The notes beneath the pieces are model-generated. The model worked only from the letters and a program-made list of their open reading frames with translations. It made no database searches and was not told where the DNA came from. DNA of 38,249 nucleotides from a virus: positions 1 to 38,249 of IMG/VR virus record IMGVR_UViG_3300044684_000585, one strand, 5' to 3'. Each line of letters opens with the position of its first letter. The first letter of the stretch is position 1. Both the position numbers and the translations under genes were made by a program. Positions 23,491 to 31,622 of this stretch are shown here, one piece after another.

Positions 23491-25632
23491 TCAGAATTTG
23501 GTAGCGGAATATCCGCCGACGCGACTGCGCACGCGTGCGCGCTTGCGCGGCGGGGGCGCGGCCGGCGCCGGCGGTGCCGACGGCTGCTGCGGTTGTGCAG
23601 ACGTCTGCACAAGTTCCGGCGTGGCGTCTACAGACTCCCCTGCGGCAGCCGGATCATCGGCGCCGAGGTCGTCAGGCGCATCCATGGGCTCGGGATCTGC
23701 CGCCGCGGGTGCCGATGGTTCGGCGAAGATCTGCTTCTGCCGCAGCTGCTCCTCGATGGCGTCCCAATGACCAGGCTTGAGCAGGTGCAGCTTGAGCGAC
23801 ATCGCCGAGTGCAGCGCGTACACCTCGCAGTCCAGCGCCTCGTTTCGCGTGCTGGCCCGCTTGGCCCAGACCTTGCGGTTCTTCTGGGTCTTGTGCGGGA
23901 CCTTGATCTCACTGGTGATCTGGTCCCAATAGTCCGGACGCACGGTCTTGTACCAGTGCAGCCGGCCCGGCCCGCTGCCCTCCAAGCGCAGCCGGCCGTC
24001 GATGATCAGGTCCTTCGCGCGGTGCGTGCCGACGATGTACGGCGTCACGCCGGAGGGATGCGGCTTGTGCTTCTTGCCCAGGTCGACCGATGTGCTCGGC
24101 TTCGAGAAGATCTCCTTCGTCGCACTCGACTGCTCGGACGCGCCCTTGATCGCCATGTAGCCGCGGCCCTTGCGGCTGCGCACGTAGGCATACACGGCGT
24201 CAGTGGTCGTGCCGTCCGACGAGTCGATCGACGCCGCGCGGATGCGCAGGACGTTGCCGCTCGCATGCACGAAGTCGGCCGTCAACAGCAAGTCCAGGTC
24301 GAGCCAGGCCCCGGCGTTGGGGATCAGCGTCTGGCCGTGGATCTCGCCCCAGTAGACGAGCCAGCTTTCCATCCCCCGCCCCCACGCGCGGATGATGATC
24401 GCCAGGCGGTCGTGCTGGACGTCGACGCCGGCCGTAAGAACCATGCCGCCCCACGGCACGGTCTTTTCGTCGTAATCCTCAGCACGTTCGGACAGGGCGT
24501 CCGCCTTGGGCAGATCGCTCTTGTACTCGTACGTCAGGCCCTCGCTGCTGTTGCGGAAGGCGCGCATCTTCGTGTCGTCACCCTTGCGCAGCAGATCGTC
24601 GGCCGTCAGGTATTTCTCCATCAGGATCTGCAGTGTGCTGCCCGGGAAAGGCGAATACAGTTCGTTGATGTAGAAGCCGGCGATGCCGTAGAACGGCGCC
24701 GTCGCGACCCATACGCCCCGGCGCACGTTCCTGTTCTTCTCGGCGTCGGTCCACGCGGCGCCACAATCCGGGCAGATGTAGCGGGCGGTCTCTGGCCGCA
24801 CGTGGCCGAACACCTCGTGGTTGAACGCCGGGTCCTCCATCGCGCGGACGTTCTCCCACATCAGCACATGCGATTCACCGCACTGGTGGCAAGGCACAAA
24901 GAACTTGCGCTGATCGCTGGCCAGGTAAGCCGCCTCGATGCGCGAGACGCCCTTGATCGTGGGCGTGCCGCCGAACACGACCTTGCGGCGCTTGTAGGTC
25001 TTGGTCCGCTCCTCGAGCAGCGTGATCGTGTCGCCCTGGTCGCGGACGTTGTCGTTACAGTCGTCCGGTTCCTCGACAACGACGCACGGCGCAGGCGTCG
25101 ACTTCACCGAGCTGGGTGAGTTCGAGCCGACCAGCTTGAGGAACCCGCCCGGGAAGCTCTTGTAGTCCCAGCGGTTGTCGCCGGACTTGCGGCGGTCCAG
25201 CTGCAGCTTATGGGCGACAGCCGGCGTCACCTCGGCCATCGGCGTCAACTTCTCCTCGTTGAACTCCTTGGCCGCCTTCTCTTTGGCGAACATGACGATC
25301 ATCGGCGTAGGGTCGATGTCGATCTTCTTGCCGATCCAGTTCAGGATCACGCCATCGGTCCACGCCACCTGGGCGGACTTCATGGAGACGACCTTGAACA
25401 CGGTCGGGTCGTCCAGGGCCGCGTGCATGCCCGAGATCCAGGGCGTCAGGTCCGGGTTATAGCGACCCGGCAGCGCCGAGGCCTTGGCCGAGAGGCGGCG
25501 GTTTTCACGCGCCCATTGAGTCAGCGGAACCTGTGGCGTCGGTTCGATCGACGCCACCAGTCGCCCCAGCAGCGCCTGGACGGCCGGCGTCGTATCGAGC
25601 GAGGTGACGGAGTGCGTCGTTCGTGTATGCAT
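23491..25632 (-). CDS. Terminase large subunit (GpA family)
   Basis: A 713-residue packaging motor of the lambda GpA type. The ATPase domain has a Walker-A-like SMKSAQVAWTDG (83-94) and Walker B VVVEEPDD (184-191). The middle part shows a zinc-binding pattern CHQCGESH and later CPDCGAAW. The nuclease domain follows (GVDVQHDRLAIIIRAWG). The last about 60 residues are a Pro/Ala/Gln-rich linker with VQTSAQ, encoded by the 16-bp palindrome, and a basic end. The ATG at 25632 lies 128 nt inside the TerS frame; a GTG at 25608 is an alternative. It cuts DNA and drives it into the prohead through the portal. Confidence 0.92.
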   Translation of the reverse strand: MHTRTTHSVTSLDTTPAVQALLGRLVASIEPTPQVPLTQWARENRRLSAKASALPGRYNPDLTPWISGMHAALDDPTVFKVVSMKSAQVAWTDGVILNWIGKKIDIDPTPMIVMFAKEKAAKEFNEEKLTPMAEVTPAVAHKLQLDRRKSGDNRWDYKSFPGGFLKLVGSNSPSSVKSTPAPCVVVEEPDDCNDNVRDQGDTITLLEERTKTYKRRKVVFGGTPTIKGVSRIEAAYLASDQRKFFVPCHQCGESHVLMWENVRAMEDPAFNHEVFGHVRPETARYICPDCGAAWTDAEKNRNVRRGVWVATAPFYGIAGFYINELYSPFPGSTLQILMEKYLTADDLLRKGDDTKMRAFRNSSEGLTYEYKSDLPKADALSERAEDYDEKTVPWGGMVLTAGVDVQHDRLAIIIRAWGRGMESWLVYWGEIHGQTLIPNAGAWLDLDLLLTADFVHASGNVLRIRAASIDSSDGTTTDAVYAYVRSRKGRGYMAIKGASEQSSATKEIFSKPSTSVDLGKKHKPHPSGVTPYIVGTHRAKDLIIDGRLRLEGSGPGRLHWYKTVRPDYWDQITSEIKVPHKTQKNRKVWAKRASTRNEALDCEVYALHSAMSLKLHLLKPGHWDAIEEQLRQKQIFAEPSAPAAADPEPMDAPDDLGADDPAAAGESVDATPELVQTSAQPQQPSAPPAPAAPPPRKRARVRSRVGGYSATKF
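23593..23612. repeat. Palindrome GTGCAGACGTCTGCAC inside terL
   Basis: The perfect 16-bp core (23595-23610) is extended to 20 bp by TT and AA. It is within the terL coding sequence and encodes VQTSA in the Pro/Gln-rich C-terminal linker, a region that would tolerate insertion. Confidence 0.6.
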
Positions 25633-26029
25633 TGAGCACCTGAATATCGACATCGATGCCGTGCAGCTGGTCGAGGTCGGCCTTGAGTTTGTCGTCGCGC
25701 GCGAGCAGTTCGGTGCGGAACGCCCCGAACATCTGCTGCAGCTCGGGCTCGAGCTGGGCGACATTGATGAGCTGGCCCTTCTTCTCGGCCAGGGTGTACT
25801 GCTTGAGTTCGCGGTCGACCCGCTCGGTCAGCACGCGCTCGCGCACCAGGTCGAGCCCGTCGTCGGTGCGATGCCCGGCCGCTTGCGCGCGCAGCTGGCG
25901 GAGGTAGGCGATGCGGACATCGTCCAGCGTCGACGTCGTCCAGTCGATGTCGAGTTTCTTCAGCATCTCGGAAACGCTCTTCTGCGTCAGGTCGAGATGC
26001 TCGGCAATTTGTTGTTGGGTGAGTCGCAT
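25505..26029 (-). CDS. Terminase small subunit
   Basis: A 174-residue protein starting MRLTQQQIAEHLDLTQKSVSEMLKKLDIDW, a helix-turn-helix of the Nu1/TerS type that would bind the packaging site. A helical oligomerisation region (about 60-115) follows, with an Ala/Gly-rich end. The last 128 nt overlap the 5' end of terL in another frame, which is more than usual. GAGG precedes the ATG. The 100 bp upstream show no further gene. Confidence 0.85.
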   Translation of the reverse strand: MRLTQQQIAEHLDLTQKSVSEMLKKLDIDWTTSTLDDVRIAYLRQLRAQAAGHRTDDGLDLVRERVLTERVDRELKQYTLAEKKGQLINVAQLEPELQQMFGAFRTELLARDDKLKADLDQLHGIDVDIQVLNAYTNDALRHLARYDAGRPGAAGATGGVDRTDATGSADSMGA

Positions 26030-26129
26030 GGGAACCTCGTTTTATACCCCCCTAGCAATTTCCAGAACTAGCGAGAAATCGGGGTCATGGCACCCGCGTT
26101 ATCGCGAGCCAAGTAAGGACCCGGGAAAT

Positions 26130-26729
26130 TCAGCGAGCCAGGTTTTTGATCTCGTGCGCCAGGCGCGTGGCGAACTTCTCGGTGATGAAGCGCCGCATCA
26201 CGTACTGCACCTTCTCGTTGGCGTACACGCCACCAACGCTGGGGCCGTACAGCTTGCGGGCCGGGAAGCTGTGCCAGCCACCACGACTGCCGCGCTTGTA
26301 TTGCTTCTGCCGCCGCAAGACGATCTTGCCGGCGGTCTTGTCTTCGATGAACACGCCGCTCGCACCGTTGAGGCGTTGAGCGATGAACGCGCCCTTGATC
26401 AGCTTGGCCTGGCCGTGGATTCGCACCGTCACGCCAGCCTTGGACTCGCGCGGGTTGAACTCCATCAGGCTTTTCGTTTTGCGCCGGACCTTGATCGTCG
26501 TGACCAGGTTGGACGACGACGCCATCCGCTGGGACATGGCGTCCTTGATCTCGGACACCTTGAAGTTGTAGCCCTCATCGCGCAGTTCGCGCGCGGCCTG
26601 CGTGATGGCCATAGCGCCTACACGGTTGAGGGCGCGCGGCACGGCTTTCGCCGGCACGTCTCGTTTCTTGACGCCCAGGTCAGCGATGATCTTGCCCATG
26701 CTGCCCCGCACGTTGACGGCAATTGCCAT
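26130..26729 (-). CDS. Prophage minor tail protein Z homologue
   Basis: A 199-residue basic protein with the GPZ-family pattern: AVPRALNRVGAMAITQAARELRDEG, KVSEIKDAM, and GVTVRIHG-LIKGAFIAQ, then an Arg/Lys-rich region and a helical end (VMRRFITEKFATRLAHEIKNLAR). In lambda Z lies among the minor tail genes and helps connect tail to head. Here it is the first gene of the late operon, before TerS, an unusual place. GGAGG (26737-26741) precedes the ATG, and a terminator lies just upstream. Confidence 0.8.
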   Translation of the reverse strand: MAIAVNVRGSMGKIIADLGVKKRDVPAKAVPRALNRVGAMAITQAARELRDEGYNFKVSEIKDAMSQRMASSSNLVTTIKVRRKTKSLMEFNPRESKAGVTVRIHGQAKLIKGAFIAQRLNGASGVFIEDKTAGKIVLRRQKQYKRGSRGGWHSFPARKLYGPSVGGVYANEKVQYVMRRFITEKFATRLAHEIKNLAR

Positions 26730-26744
26730 GCCACGCCTCCGGAA

Positions 26745-26767
26745 GAAAAAAGCCCGGCGAACCGGGC
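26745..26767 (-). terminator. Intrinsic terminator 3 of the late leader
   Basis: On the minus strand GCCCGG-TTCG-CCGGGC (26767-26752) is followed by seven Ts (26751-26745). A stable TTCG-type loop and a long U-run make it a strong candidate. It ends only 15 nt before the start codon of the first late gene, partly adjoining its ribosome binding site. Confidence 0.9.
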
Positions 26768-26836
26768 AAACGAACGATGCTTTGTATCCCCCGCTTTTGC
26801 AGCGGATCGAGACGGATCACCACCTTTCGTCGTTGA

Positions 26837-26863
26837 GAATAAAAACGCCGGCGCGTGGCCGGC
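26837..26863 (-). terminator. Intrinsic terminator 2 of the late leader
   Basis: On the minus strand GCCGGC (26863-26858), loop CACGC, GCCGGC (26852-26847), then G and TTTTTATT (26845-26838). It is the middle of three terminators facing the late genes. Confidence 0.75.
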
Positions 26864-26904
26864 AAAGGCGCGCACGGAGCGCACCATGGAGACATCGGGG
26901 AAGC

Positions 26905-26942
26905 AAAAAGCCCTGTCGGGCACGGGGCCGGACAGGGCTTTT
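26905..26942 (-). terminator. Intrinsic terminator 1 of the late leader (possibly bidirectional)
   Basis: AGCCCTGTC (26909-26917) and GACAGGGCT (26931-26939) pair perfectly over 9 bp. On the minus strand Ts follow (26909-26905); on the plus strand TTTT follows at 26939-26942. It lies about 40 nt downstream of a sigma70-like promoter on the minus strand. Confidence 0.85.
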
Positions 26943-26987
26943 GGGTGGAATATTTGCTCAATTCGCAATTACTCCGATCATGGCGAA

Positions 26988-27017
26988 AATATAGCCCAGC
27001 TGTAACAATGCCGTCAA
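26988..27017 (-). promoter_or_regulatory. Candidate late promoter (pR'-like)
   Basis: On the minus strand TTGACG (27017-27012) and TATATT (26993-26988) are separated by 18 bp, each one base off the sigma70 consensus. The -35 box overlaps the stop codon of the Q-position gene. Transcription would start near 26981 and meet three terminators before the first late gene. Confidence 0.65.
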
Positions 27018-27985
27018 TCACTTTCTGTCGGAAGGGCAACACCATCCTTCACAAGGCGCTCTTCCAGGCGCTGCAATGCTCGCTCTTCCAGCTTACGAAG
27101 GTGGTTCTGCATCTTGTACGAGGCACGCTGGTACGTCATGGGGTTGTCGCCGAACGACTGGGCCAAGTCGCGGAACGAGATCCCGATCTCCTTGTGCTTC
27201 GCAAACAAGCGGCCGAGCATGCAGTCAATCGCGAACAGCCTGATGCGGGGGAACATCGGCTGGAACCAAGTGGAGAGACCCTTGATGGCGTCGATGCGCT
27301 CTTGTGAGAAGGCGAAGCGACGACCGCCCATTCCGACCGCCGGCCCGCTGCAATCGACCGCGCTCTGGCCATTGGCCCGGTCGACGGCAATCTGGAGCTG
27401 GCGCGCGGTCGACTCCGCGTGTGCCAGCACCTTACCGCAGTCGCGCACGTCGTCTCGCGCGGCGTGGTACAGCTCCTTCACCGACACCTCGGTCAGCGCC
27501 GATGCAATGCGGCCTTCGCAAGCGAGGTATTGCTCGCGCGCCGCTTCCAGTGCCACGCGCGCCAGGCGCATCCTCTCGGTCGCCGCCTCGACCTCGGCAC
27601 GCGCGCGCTCCAGGGCGTTCAGCAGCTGGTTGCGCATCATGTCGTCGCCGGTCGCGTCCTCGAACTCGACGTAGCCATACTTCGCCTGCAGGGTCCACCG
27701 CTCGGCCGGCGGCAAGTGGTTCACGGCCTGGAGCAGCATGACGCACTGCGCCCGCACCTCGTCACCAGTCAGGCCTCCGAAGTTCACCGTCTCCGACGGC
27801 GAGCCGCGCAACTGGTCCAGCCAATCGCGCTGCTGGCCTTCCAGGTTGATCGATTCCATCGCCCGGATCAGCGCCTTGCGGAACGGCGCGTCCTGCATGG
27901 CCGGCTGGCTCATCACCATGAACGCCACGTGCACGGCCTGGCTCGTGCTGGCGAAGATTGTTTCCATTTTCTGCCCTGCTTCCAT
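27014..27985 (-). CDS. Late-gene regulator candidate in the Q position
   Basis: A 323-residue protein of no family I can name with certainty. Residues about 20-90 are a helical N-terminal domain (HVAFMVMSQPAMQDAPFRKA; EVRAQCVMLLQAVNHLPPAE). About 105-200 is a long coiled coil (ERARAEVEAATERMRLARVA). The C-terminal 80 residues (RLFAIDCMLGRLFAKHKEIG, FRDLAQSFGDNPMTYQRASYK) resemble a helix-turn-helix unit with a charged last helix. It is the last gene of the early operon, and a strong promoter and terminators follow it, exactly as lambda Q precedes pR'-tR'. Late antitermination or activation is therefore inferred. ATG 27985 follows GAAAGGG; ATG 27967 is an alternative. Confidence 0.6.
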   Translation of the reverse strand: MEAGQKMETIFASTSQAVHVAFMVMSQPAMQDAPFRKALIRAMESINLEGQQRDWLDQLRGSPSETVNFGGLTGDEVRAQCVMLLQAVNHLPPAERWTLQAKYGYVEFEDATGDDMMRNQLLNALERARAEVEAATERMRLARVALEAAREQYLACEGRIASALTEVSVKELYHAARDDVRDCGKVLAHAESTARQLQIAVDRANGQSAVDCSGPAVGMGGRRFAFSQERIDAIKGLSTWFQPMFPRIRLFAIDCMLGRLFAKHKEIGISFRDLAQSFGDNPMTYQRASYKMQNHLRKLEERALQRLEERLVKDGVALPTESD

Positions 27986-28031
27986 CGTTGCCCTTTCAGT
28001 TATCCCGGCGCTCTGTGGCGCCCATCCATCG

Positions 28032-28271
28032 CTATTTCTGTTCGTTCGGCTCAATCACGTACGGCCTGCCCTTCTCGTCCCACTGCACCCTGGTCCGCAG
28101 CGGACTTGGCGTCCCGAATTTGTGCCCGTTCTCCTCCGCGTAGAACACCGGCTCGCCCTTCCTCGCCCTGCGCAGGACGTCGTCGATGTTCTCCCTGCCG
28201 AACACCGCCCGGTATTCGTCGATCAGTGCCGCCGTCACCGGCATCACCTCCCGCAAGCTCCCCTTCGTCAT
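28032..28271 (-). CDS. Small hypothetical phage protein
   Basis: A 79-residue protein starting MTKGSLREVMPVTAALIDEYRAVFGRENIDDVLRRARKG; helical N-terminal half, then a short beta part (FYAEENGHKFGTP, GRPYVIEP). It lies 46 nt upstream of the Q-position gene and after the repeat-rich gap, in the early operon. Homologues of this look occur in phages as proteins of unknown role; I cannot name one. Confidence 0.6.
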   Translation of the reverse strand: MTKGSLREVMPVTAALIDEYRAVFGRENIDDVLRRARKGEPVFYAEENGHKFGTPSPLRTRVQWDEKGRPYVIEPNEQK

Positions 28272-28315
28272 CGCTTTTCTCCCTTATTCGTCCAACCTCG
28301 AAATGGTTGGTCGGA

Positions 28316-28363
28316 GAGGTTGGACGGCTGGAACCCGCATGGATGCTGGGTTTGTCCAACCTC
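28316..28363 (+). repeat. 48-bp palindromic element, left copy
   Basis: Begins GAGGTTGGAC and ends GTCCAACCTC, so it is itself a hairpin; inner AACCC and GGGTT also pair. It matches the reverse complement of the right copy (28482-28529) at 43 of 48 bases. Beyond it CCAACCT continues (to 28371), mirrored at the right copy. Confidence 0.7.
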
Positions 28364-28481
28364 CCAACCTACCCAACCTGTTTTTAAGTTTTGCCAGAAA
28401 CGGAAATGCCATGAACGCCCGTCGTACGCGTATACGCGCACGCGGGTGTACGTGCGGGTGCGTGTCGGTCGGCGAGGTTGG

Positions 28482-28529
28482 GAGGTTGGACGGAGCCAGT
28501 ATCCATGCGGGCTCCAGCCGTCCAACCTC
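28482..28529 (-). repeat. 48-bp palindromic element, right copy (inverted)
   Basis: Begins GAGGTTGGACGG and ends CCGTCCAACCTC, a 12-bp stem. It is an inverted copy of 28316-28363, 118 bp away. Two inverted palindromic units form a REPIN/BIME-like arrangement or a large cruciform. Confidence 0.7.
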
Positions 28530-28665
28530 AAAAATGCGAGGTTGGACGGTTGGCCGCCGCTGGTTGGACGAGACGACGCACCAGGTCGACGTCATCACCT
28601 TTTCCGCCGGTGCGCGAAGCACCCACGATCCCTGGCGAGACGCCGGCAGCTCGCCGGCCCGTTGG

Positions 28666-31206
28666 TCAGAATGGCAGCGGCTCATCGTCTTCCTCTGCCT
28701 TGGGTGCCCCTTGCTCCGCTTCCGCAACGGGGCGTTCATAGAAGTGCTCGCGCGCACCGCCGGTGTCACGATCCTTCCGCCAGCCGAATTTGCGCATGAT
28801 GGCACCCACGCGCATCGTCTCGGCCCTGGCCGCACCGATCTTCGACAGCTCGAAGTGCAGCGCCTTGGTGAGCAGCTCACGCGCCGTGACGCGCATGAGC
28901 TTGCCGGCGCCGATCGGCCGGCCCTCAGAATCGATGCCCTCCAGGTACTCCCAGATCCGGCCGCGCCATGGGTCCGGGATCTCGCGGCTGTCCTGCATCG
29001 GATCGATCAGGCGACGCTGCTGCTCGAAGGTCGGCCACCACTGCACGCCAGCTTTCATGAGCGCGATCGCTTCGCCGAACAGCTGGTCGCGGTCGGCCTT
29101 GAGCGCTTCGATGTCGAGGCGCCCGGTTTCCACTGGCCAGAAGCGCCGGTTGCCCGTCGTGTCCTTGAAATAGGCGTCCTCGTTCGTTGTCGCGGCGAAG
29201 GCGCAGCGGCGCGGCACGTTCTTCATCCGACGGCCGTAGGGCTCCCGGAAGCGGTCGACCGTGCTCGACATGAACGCCTTGATGGCTGTGACCTCGGAAC
29301 GGTTGAACTGCTCAAGCTCCGCGACCTCGTACAGCAGCACGCCCTGAATGGACAGGTAACCATCCTTGTCGCCCATCCTGAACGGCGTGTCGGCGAACCA
29401 GTCGCCGCCAAGCACCTTCAGGGCGGTCGACTTGCCTTGCCCCTGGCCGCCCTCGAATACCGGCGCGTGGTCGTTCTTCACACCCGGCTTGTAGCCGCGC
29501 ATGACGATACCGATGAAGAACATCGTCGAGACAAGACGCAGGTATTCCGAATCGGCCGCGCCCCAGTATCGGGACAACGCCGTCGCGACACGCTGCTGAC
29601 CGTCCCAGCCTGCCGCACAGCGGTCGAAATAATCGATCACCGGGTCGAACTGGTGACGACGTGCCGCTTGAGCCACGCCGCGCTCGATGTCACCCACCGA
29701 GGCCAGTACGAGACCGTAGTTCTTGGCCAGGAACATGCCCAGCTCAAAGTCGTCCGATTCGGTCCACTCGCCGGGCGTACTCGGCCAAGGCGTCTTGCGC
29801 AGCTTTACCTGCAGGCCCGAGAACAGGTCGAGGCCGACCAGGCCGCGCAGCTTCTCGTCGCCTTCCATCACCAGGTAGACGTTCTCGCGGCACCCCTTGA
29901 TGCCGCCGTTCGCGGTCGGGATCAACTTCGCCCGCAAGGCGTTACGTGCCTCTGCGCCCGCGCCAGCCGGCAAAGGGGTAGAAGCAGTGTCGAACTGCTC
30001 CGAGATCTGTTCACTAACCCAGTCGGGCACGTCGTCGGCCGGCGCTGCGGACGTAGCTGCTATTGGCCGCGCGTCCGGCACCGGCGCGGCCTGCTCGAGC
30101 GGCCGGAGGTTAGTCACCCAGCGGATGACGTCTTCCTCGGTGGCGCCGCTCGCGACCAGGTCGGCCACATCCCAGCCATCCGGCATCTCACCGGGCGGCG
30201 GGATGTCGACGAAGAACACGTTGCAGTCCTGCGCGCGCAGGATCTCGGCGATCTTGATCATCGCGCTCATCCCAGGCTGCTCATGCTCATCCATGATCTG
30301 GCCGGCACGCTCGTGCTTCTCCTTGTAGACCTTGGCGTCGGCGTCGGCCCAGAGGATCACGTCACGGCCGCGAATAGCGCTCCAGTCGGCCTTCTTGACC
30401 GCCTTGCCACCGCCGGGCCAGGAGATCACCTCGAAAGTCTCGTGCAATGCCGGAAGCGACACCACGGCGTCGACGCACTTTTCGCCCTCGACCACCAGCA
30501 CGGGAACGTCCGGCCGATGCGGCCCGCGCAGGTATAGCGGCCGCGGTTCCGGAAAGGCGAGCCAACGCCACTCACACGCGCCGGTATCGCTCCGCTGGGC
30601 GAAGACGCACGGCAACACCTCTTTGCCTTCGCCGTTCGAACGACGGAAGCGATAGATCACGCCCAGCAGCTGACCGGCCGCATTGCGGTATTCCCAGTGC
30701 GCTTCCGGTCGCCCGCGCACGACATGGGCCTTCGGATACGGCCCGGAGTTATCCGGCACGGGTAAAACTGGTGTCCAAGGCGTGCGCTTCTTGCCCTCAT
30801 CGGCCGCTTCTACCCCTTTGTCCGCTGGCGCAGGCGCGGGATTAGGCCGTGCTTGCGCAATCTTATTGGCTGGCTTGATGGGTCCAGAGCGCTTGCTGGT
30901 GACGTCCCCGATTGTGATCCCGAGGCGATCGGCGAGCGCTTTGCAGGCTTGGCCAGGCTTGAGGTCGTTCACATACGCATAAAGCGAGATCAGATCGCCG
31001 CCGGTGGCATCGTCGGAGAAGTCGGCCCATACCCCTGCCTTTTCCCCGCTGAGGCGCACCCGCAGCGACTGGCCGGCTTCGCCGGCCCTGGACCCGACGC
31101 AGAACTCGTTTCCCTCCTTGACACCGCTCGGGAACCACTCCTGGAGAAGCGATTGAATGGAGTTGAGCGCTGCGCGCCCAACTGCGGAAAAATCGTCAAG
31201 CGTCAC
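28666..31206 (-). CDS. TOPRIM primase - VirE-type helicase
   Basis: An 846-residue replication protein. The N-terminus (about 1-100) has a primase-like zinc-free domain (RLSGEKAGVWADFSDDATGG). A TOPRIM core lies at about 235-300 (VPVLVVEGEKCVDAV; DVILWADAD). The C-terminal half (about 480-780) is a VirE/D5-like SF3 ATPase with Walker A GGQGQGKST (586-594), the YEVAELEQFNR motif and AATTNEDAYFKDTTGNRRFW. It would start and unwind phage DNA. Start is GTG at 31206, overlapping the previous stop (GTGA). It is the main gene of the early leftward operon and ends before a repeat-rich possible origin. Confidence 0.92.
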   Translation of the reverse strand: MTLDDFSAVGRAALNSIQSLLQEWFPSGVKEGNEFCVGSRAGEAGQSLRVRLSGEKAGVWADFSDDATGGDLISLYAYVNDLKPGQACKALADRLGITIGDVTSKRSGPIKPANKIAQARPNPAPAPADKGVEAADEGKKRTPWTPVLPVPDNSGPYPKAHVVRGRPEAHWEYRNAAGQLLGVIYRFRRSNGEGKEVLPCVFAQRSDTGACEWRWLAFPEPRPLYLRGPHRPDVPVLVVEGEKCVDAVVSLPALHETFEVISWPGGGKAVKKADWSAIRGRDVILWADADAKVYKEKHERAGQIMDEHEQPGMSAMIKIAEILRAQDCNVFFVDIPPPGEMPDGWDVADLVASGATEEDVIRWVTNLRPLEQAAPVPDARPIAATSAAPADDVPDWVSEQISEQFDTASTPLPAGAGAEARNALRAKLIPTANGGIKGCRENVYLVMEGDEKLRGLVGLDLFSGLQVKLRKTPWPSTPGEWTESDDFELGMFLAKNYGLVLASVGDIERGVAQAARRHQFDPVIDYFDRCAAGWDGQQRVATALSRYWGAADSEYLRLVSTMFFIGIVMRGYKPGVKNDHAPVFEGGQGQGKSTALKVLGGDWFADTPFRMGDKDGYLSIQGVLLYEVAELEQFNRSEVTAIKAFMSSTVDRFREPYGRRMKNVPRRCAFAATTNEDAYFKDTTGNRRFWPVETGRLDIEALKADRDQLFGEAIALMKAGVQWWPTFEQQRRLIDPMQDSREIPDPWRGRIWEYLEGIDSEGRPIGAGKLMRVTARELLTKALHFELSKIGAARAETMRVGAIMRKFGWRKDRDTGGAREHFYERPVAEAEQGAPKAEEDDEPLPF

Positions 31207-31622
31207 GCTACTGCCTTCGCTCCGTGGGGAATGACCTGGTCACCCAAGCGCGAGGGAATTGCGCGATAGTCAAGCGCGCCAGGCCGCATCACGCGCAACG
31301 CGGGCCGGTACTGAGCCGACAGTTCACCGCGCGGCGGCACATAGCGGCCCGCCACAGGCTCCCGGATGTCCACTTCCTCAGGCAGTACGCCCAAGTATCG
31401 GAGCCCTGCGTCGAGAATTCGATACTCTTCACCGACCTGCTTGACCAACTTCCAGTGGGCCAACTGCAGAGCAACGTCACGATCAAACTCACTGCGCGAT
31501 TGCTGAAAGTCGGACATGACCATCCAGTCCGGAACGGTCATCGAACCGCATTCGCTCAAGGCAACAAGCGCACGGTACGCGCGGCTGCGATGACGCGGGC
31601 CAGCATCCTTACCGCGCACCAT
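31203..31622 (-). CDS. Hypothetical early protein before the primase
   Basis: A 139-residue basic protein starting MVRGKDAGPRHRSRAYRAL. Residues about 15-80 look like a winged-helix fold (ALVALSECGSMTVPDWMVMS, then VALQLAHWKLVKQVGEEYRI). The C-terminus is Pro/Arg-rich. Start at 31622 was chosen because the longer frame overlaps the regulator gene and gives Cys/Ser-rich shadow residues. It overlaps the regulator gene end by 14 nt and the primase start by 4. It may be a replication accessory or regulator; function unknown. Confidence 0.6.
   Translation of the reverse strand: MVRGKDAGPRHRSRAYRALVALSECGSMTVPDWMVMSDFQQSRSEFDRDVALQLAHWKLVKQVGEEYRILDAGLRYLGVLPEEVDIREPVAGRYVPPRGELSAQYRPALRVMRPGALDYRAIPSRLGDQVIPHGAKAVA

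Larger units (their letters stand above)
28272..28665. repeat. Repeat-rich intergenic region next to the primase gene
   Basis: 394 bp without a convincing gene. It holds at least six copies of GGTTGG or CCAACC words, two 48-bp inverted elements (listed separately), further partial copies at about 28289-28310 and 28538-28569, the perfect palindrome CGCGTATACGCG (28427-28438), and GT/CG-rich short direct repeats at 28437-28470. Translations of this stretch are low-complexity. Such iteron-like repeats beside a replication gene could be an origin, or the region may be a REP-type element. Confidence 0.55.

Noticed and set aside
23470-25119. Plus-strand open frame (549 codons) opposite terL
   Set aside because: Arg-rich shadow of the terminase gene with no recognisable motif and no ribosome binding site.
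28272-28665. CRISPR-like array (repeated GGTTGG/CCAACC units)
   Set aside because: Repeats are short, unequally spaced and in both orientations, with no constant repeat-spacer pattern and no cas genes.
28186-30537. Plus-strand open frame (783 codons) opposite the primase gene and through the repeat region
   Set aside because: Passes through low-complexity repeats and is antisense to a well-recognised TOPRIM-VirE protein.
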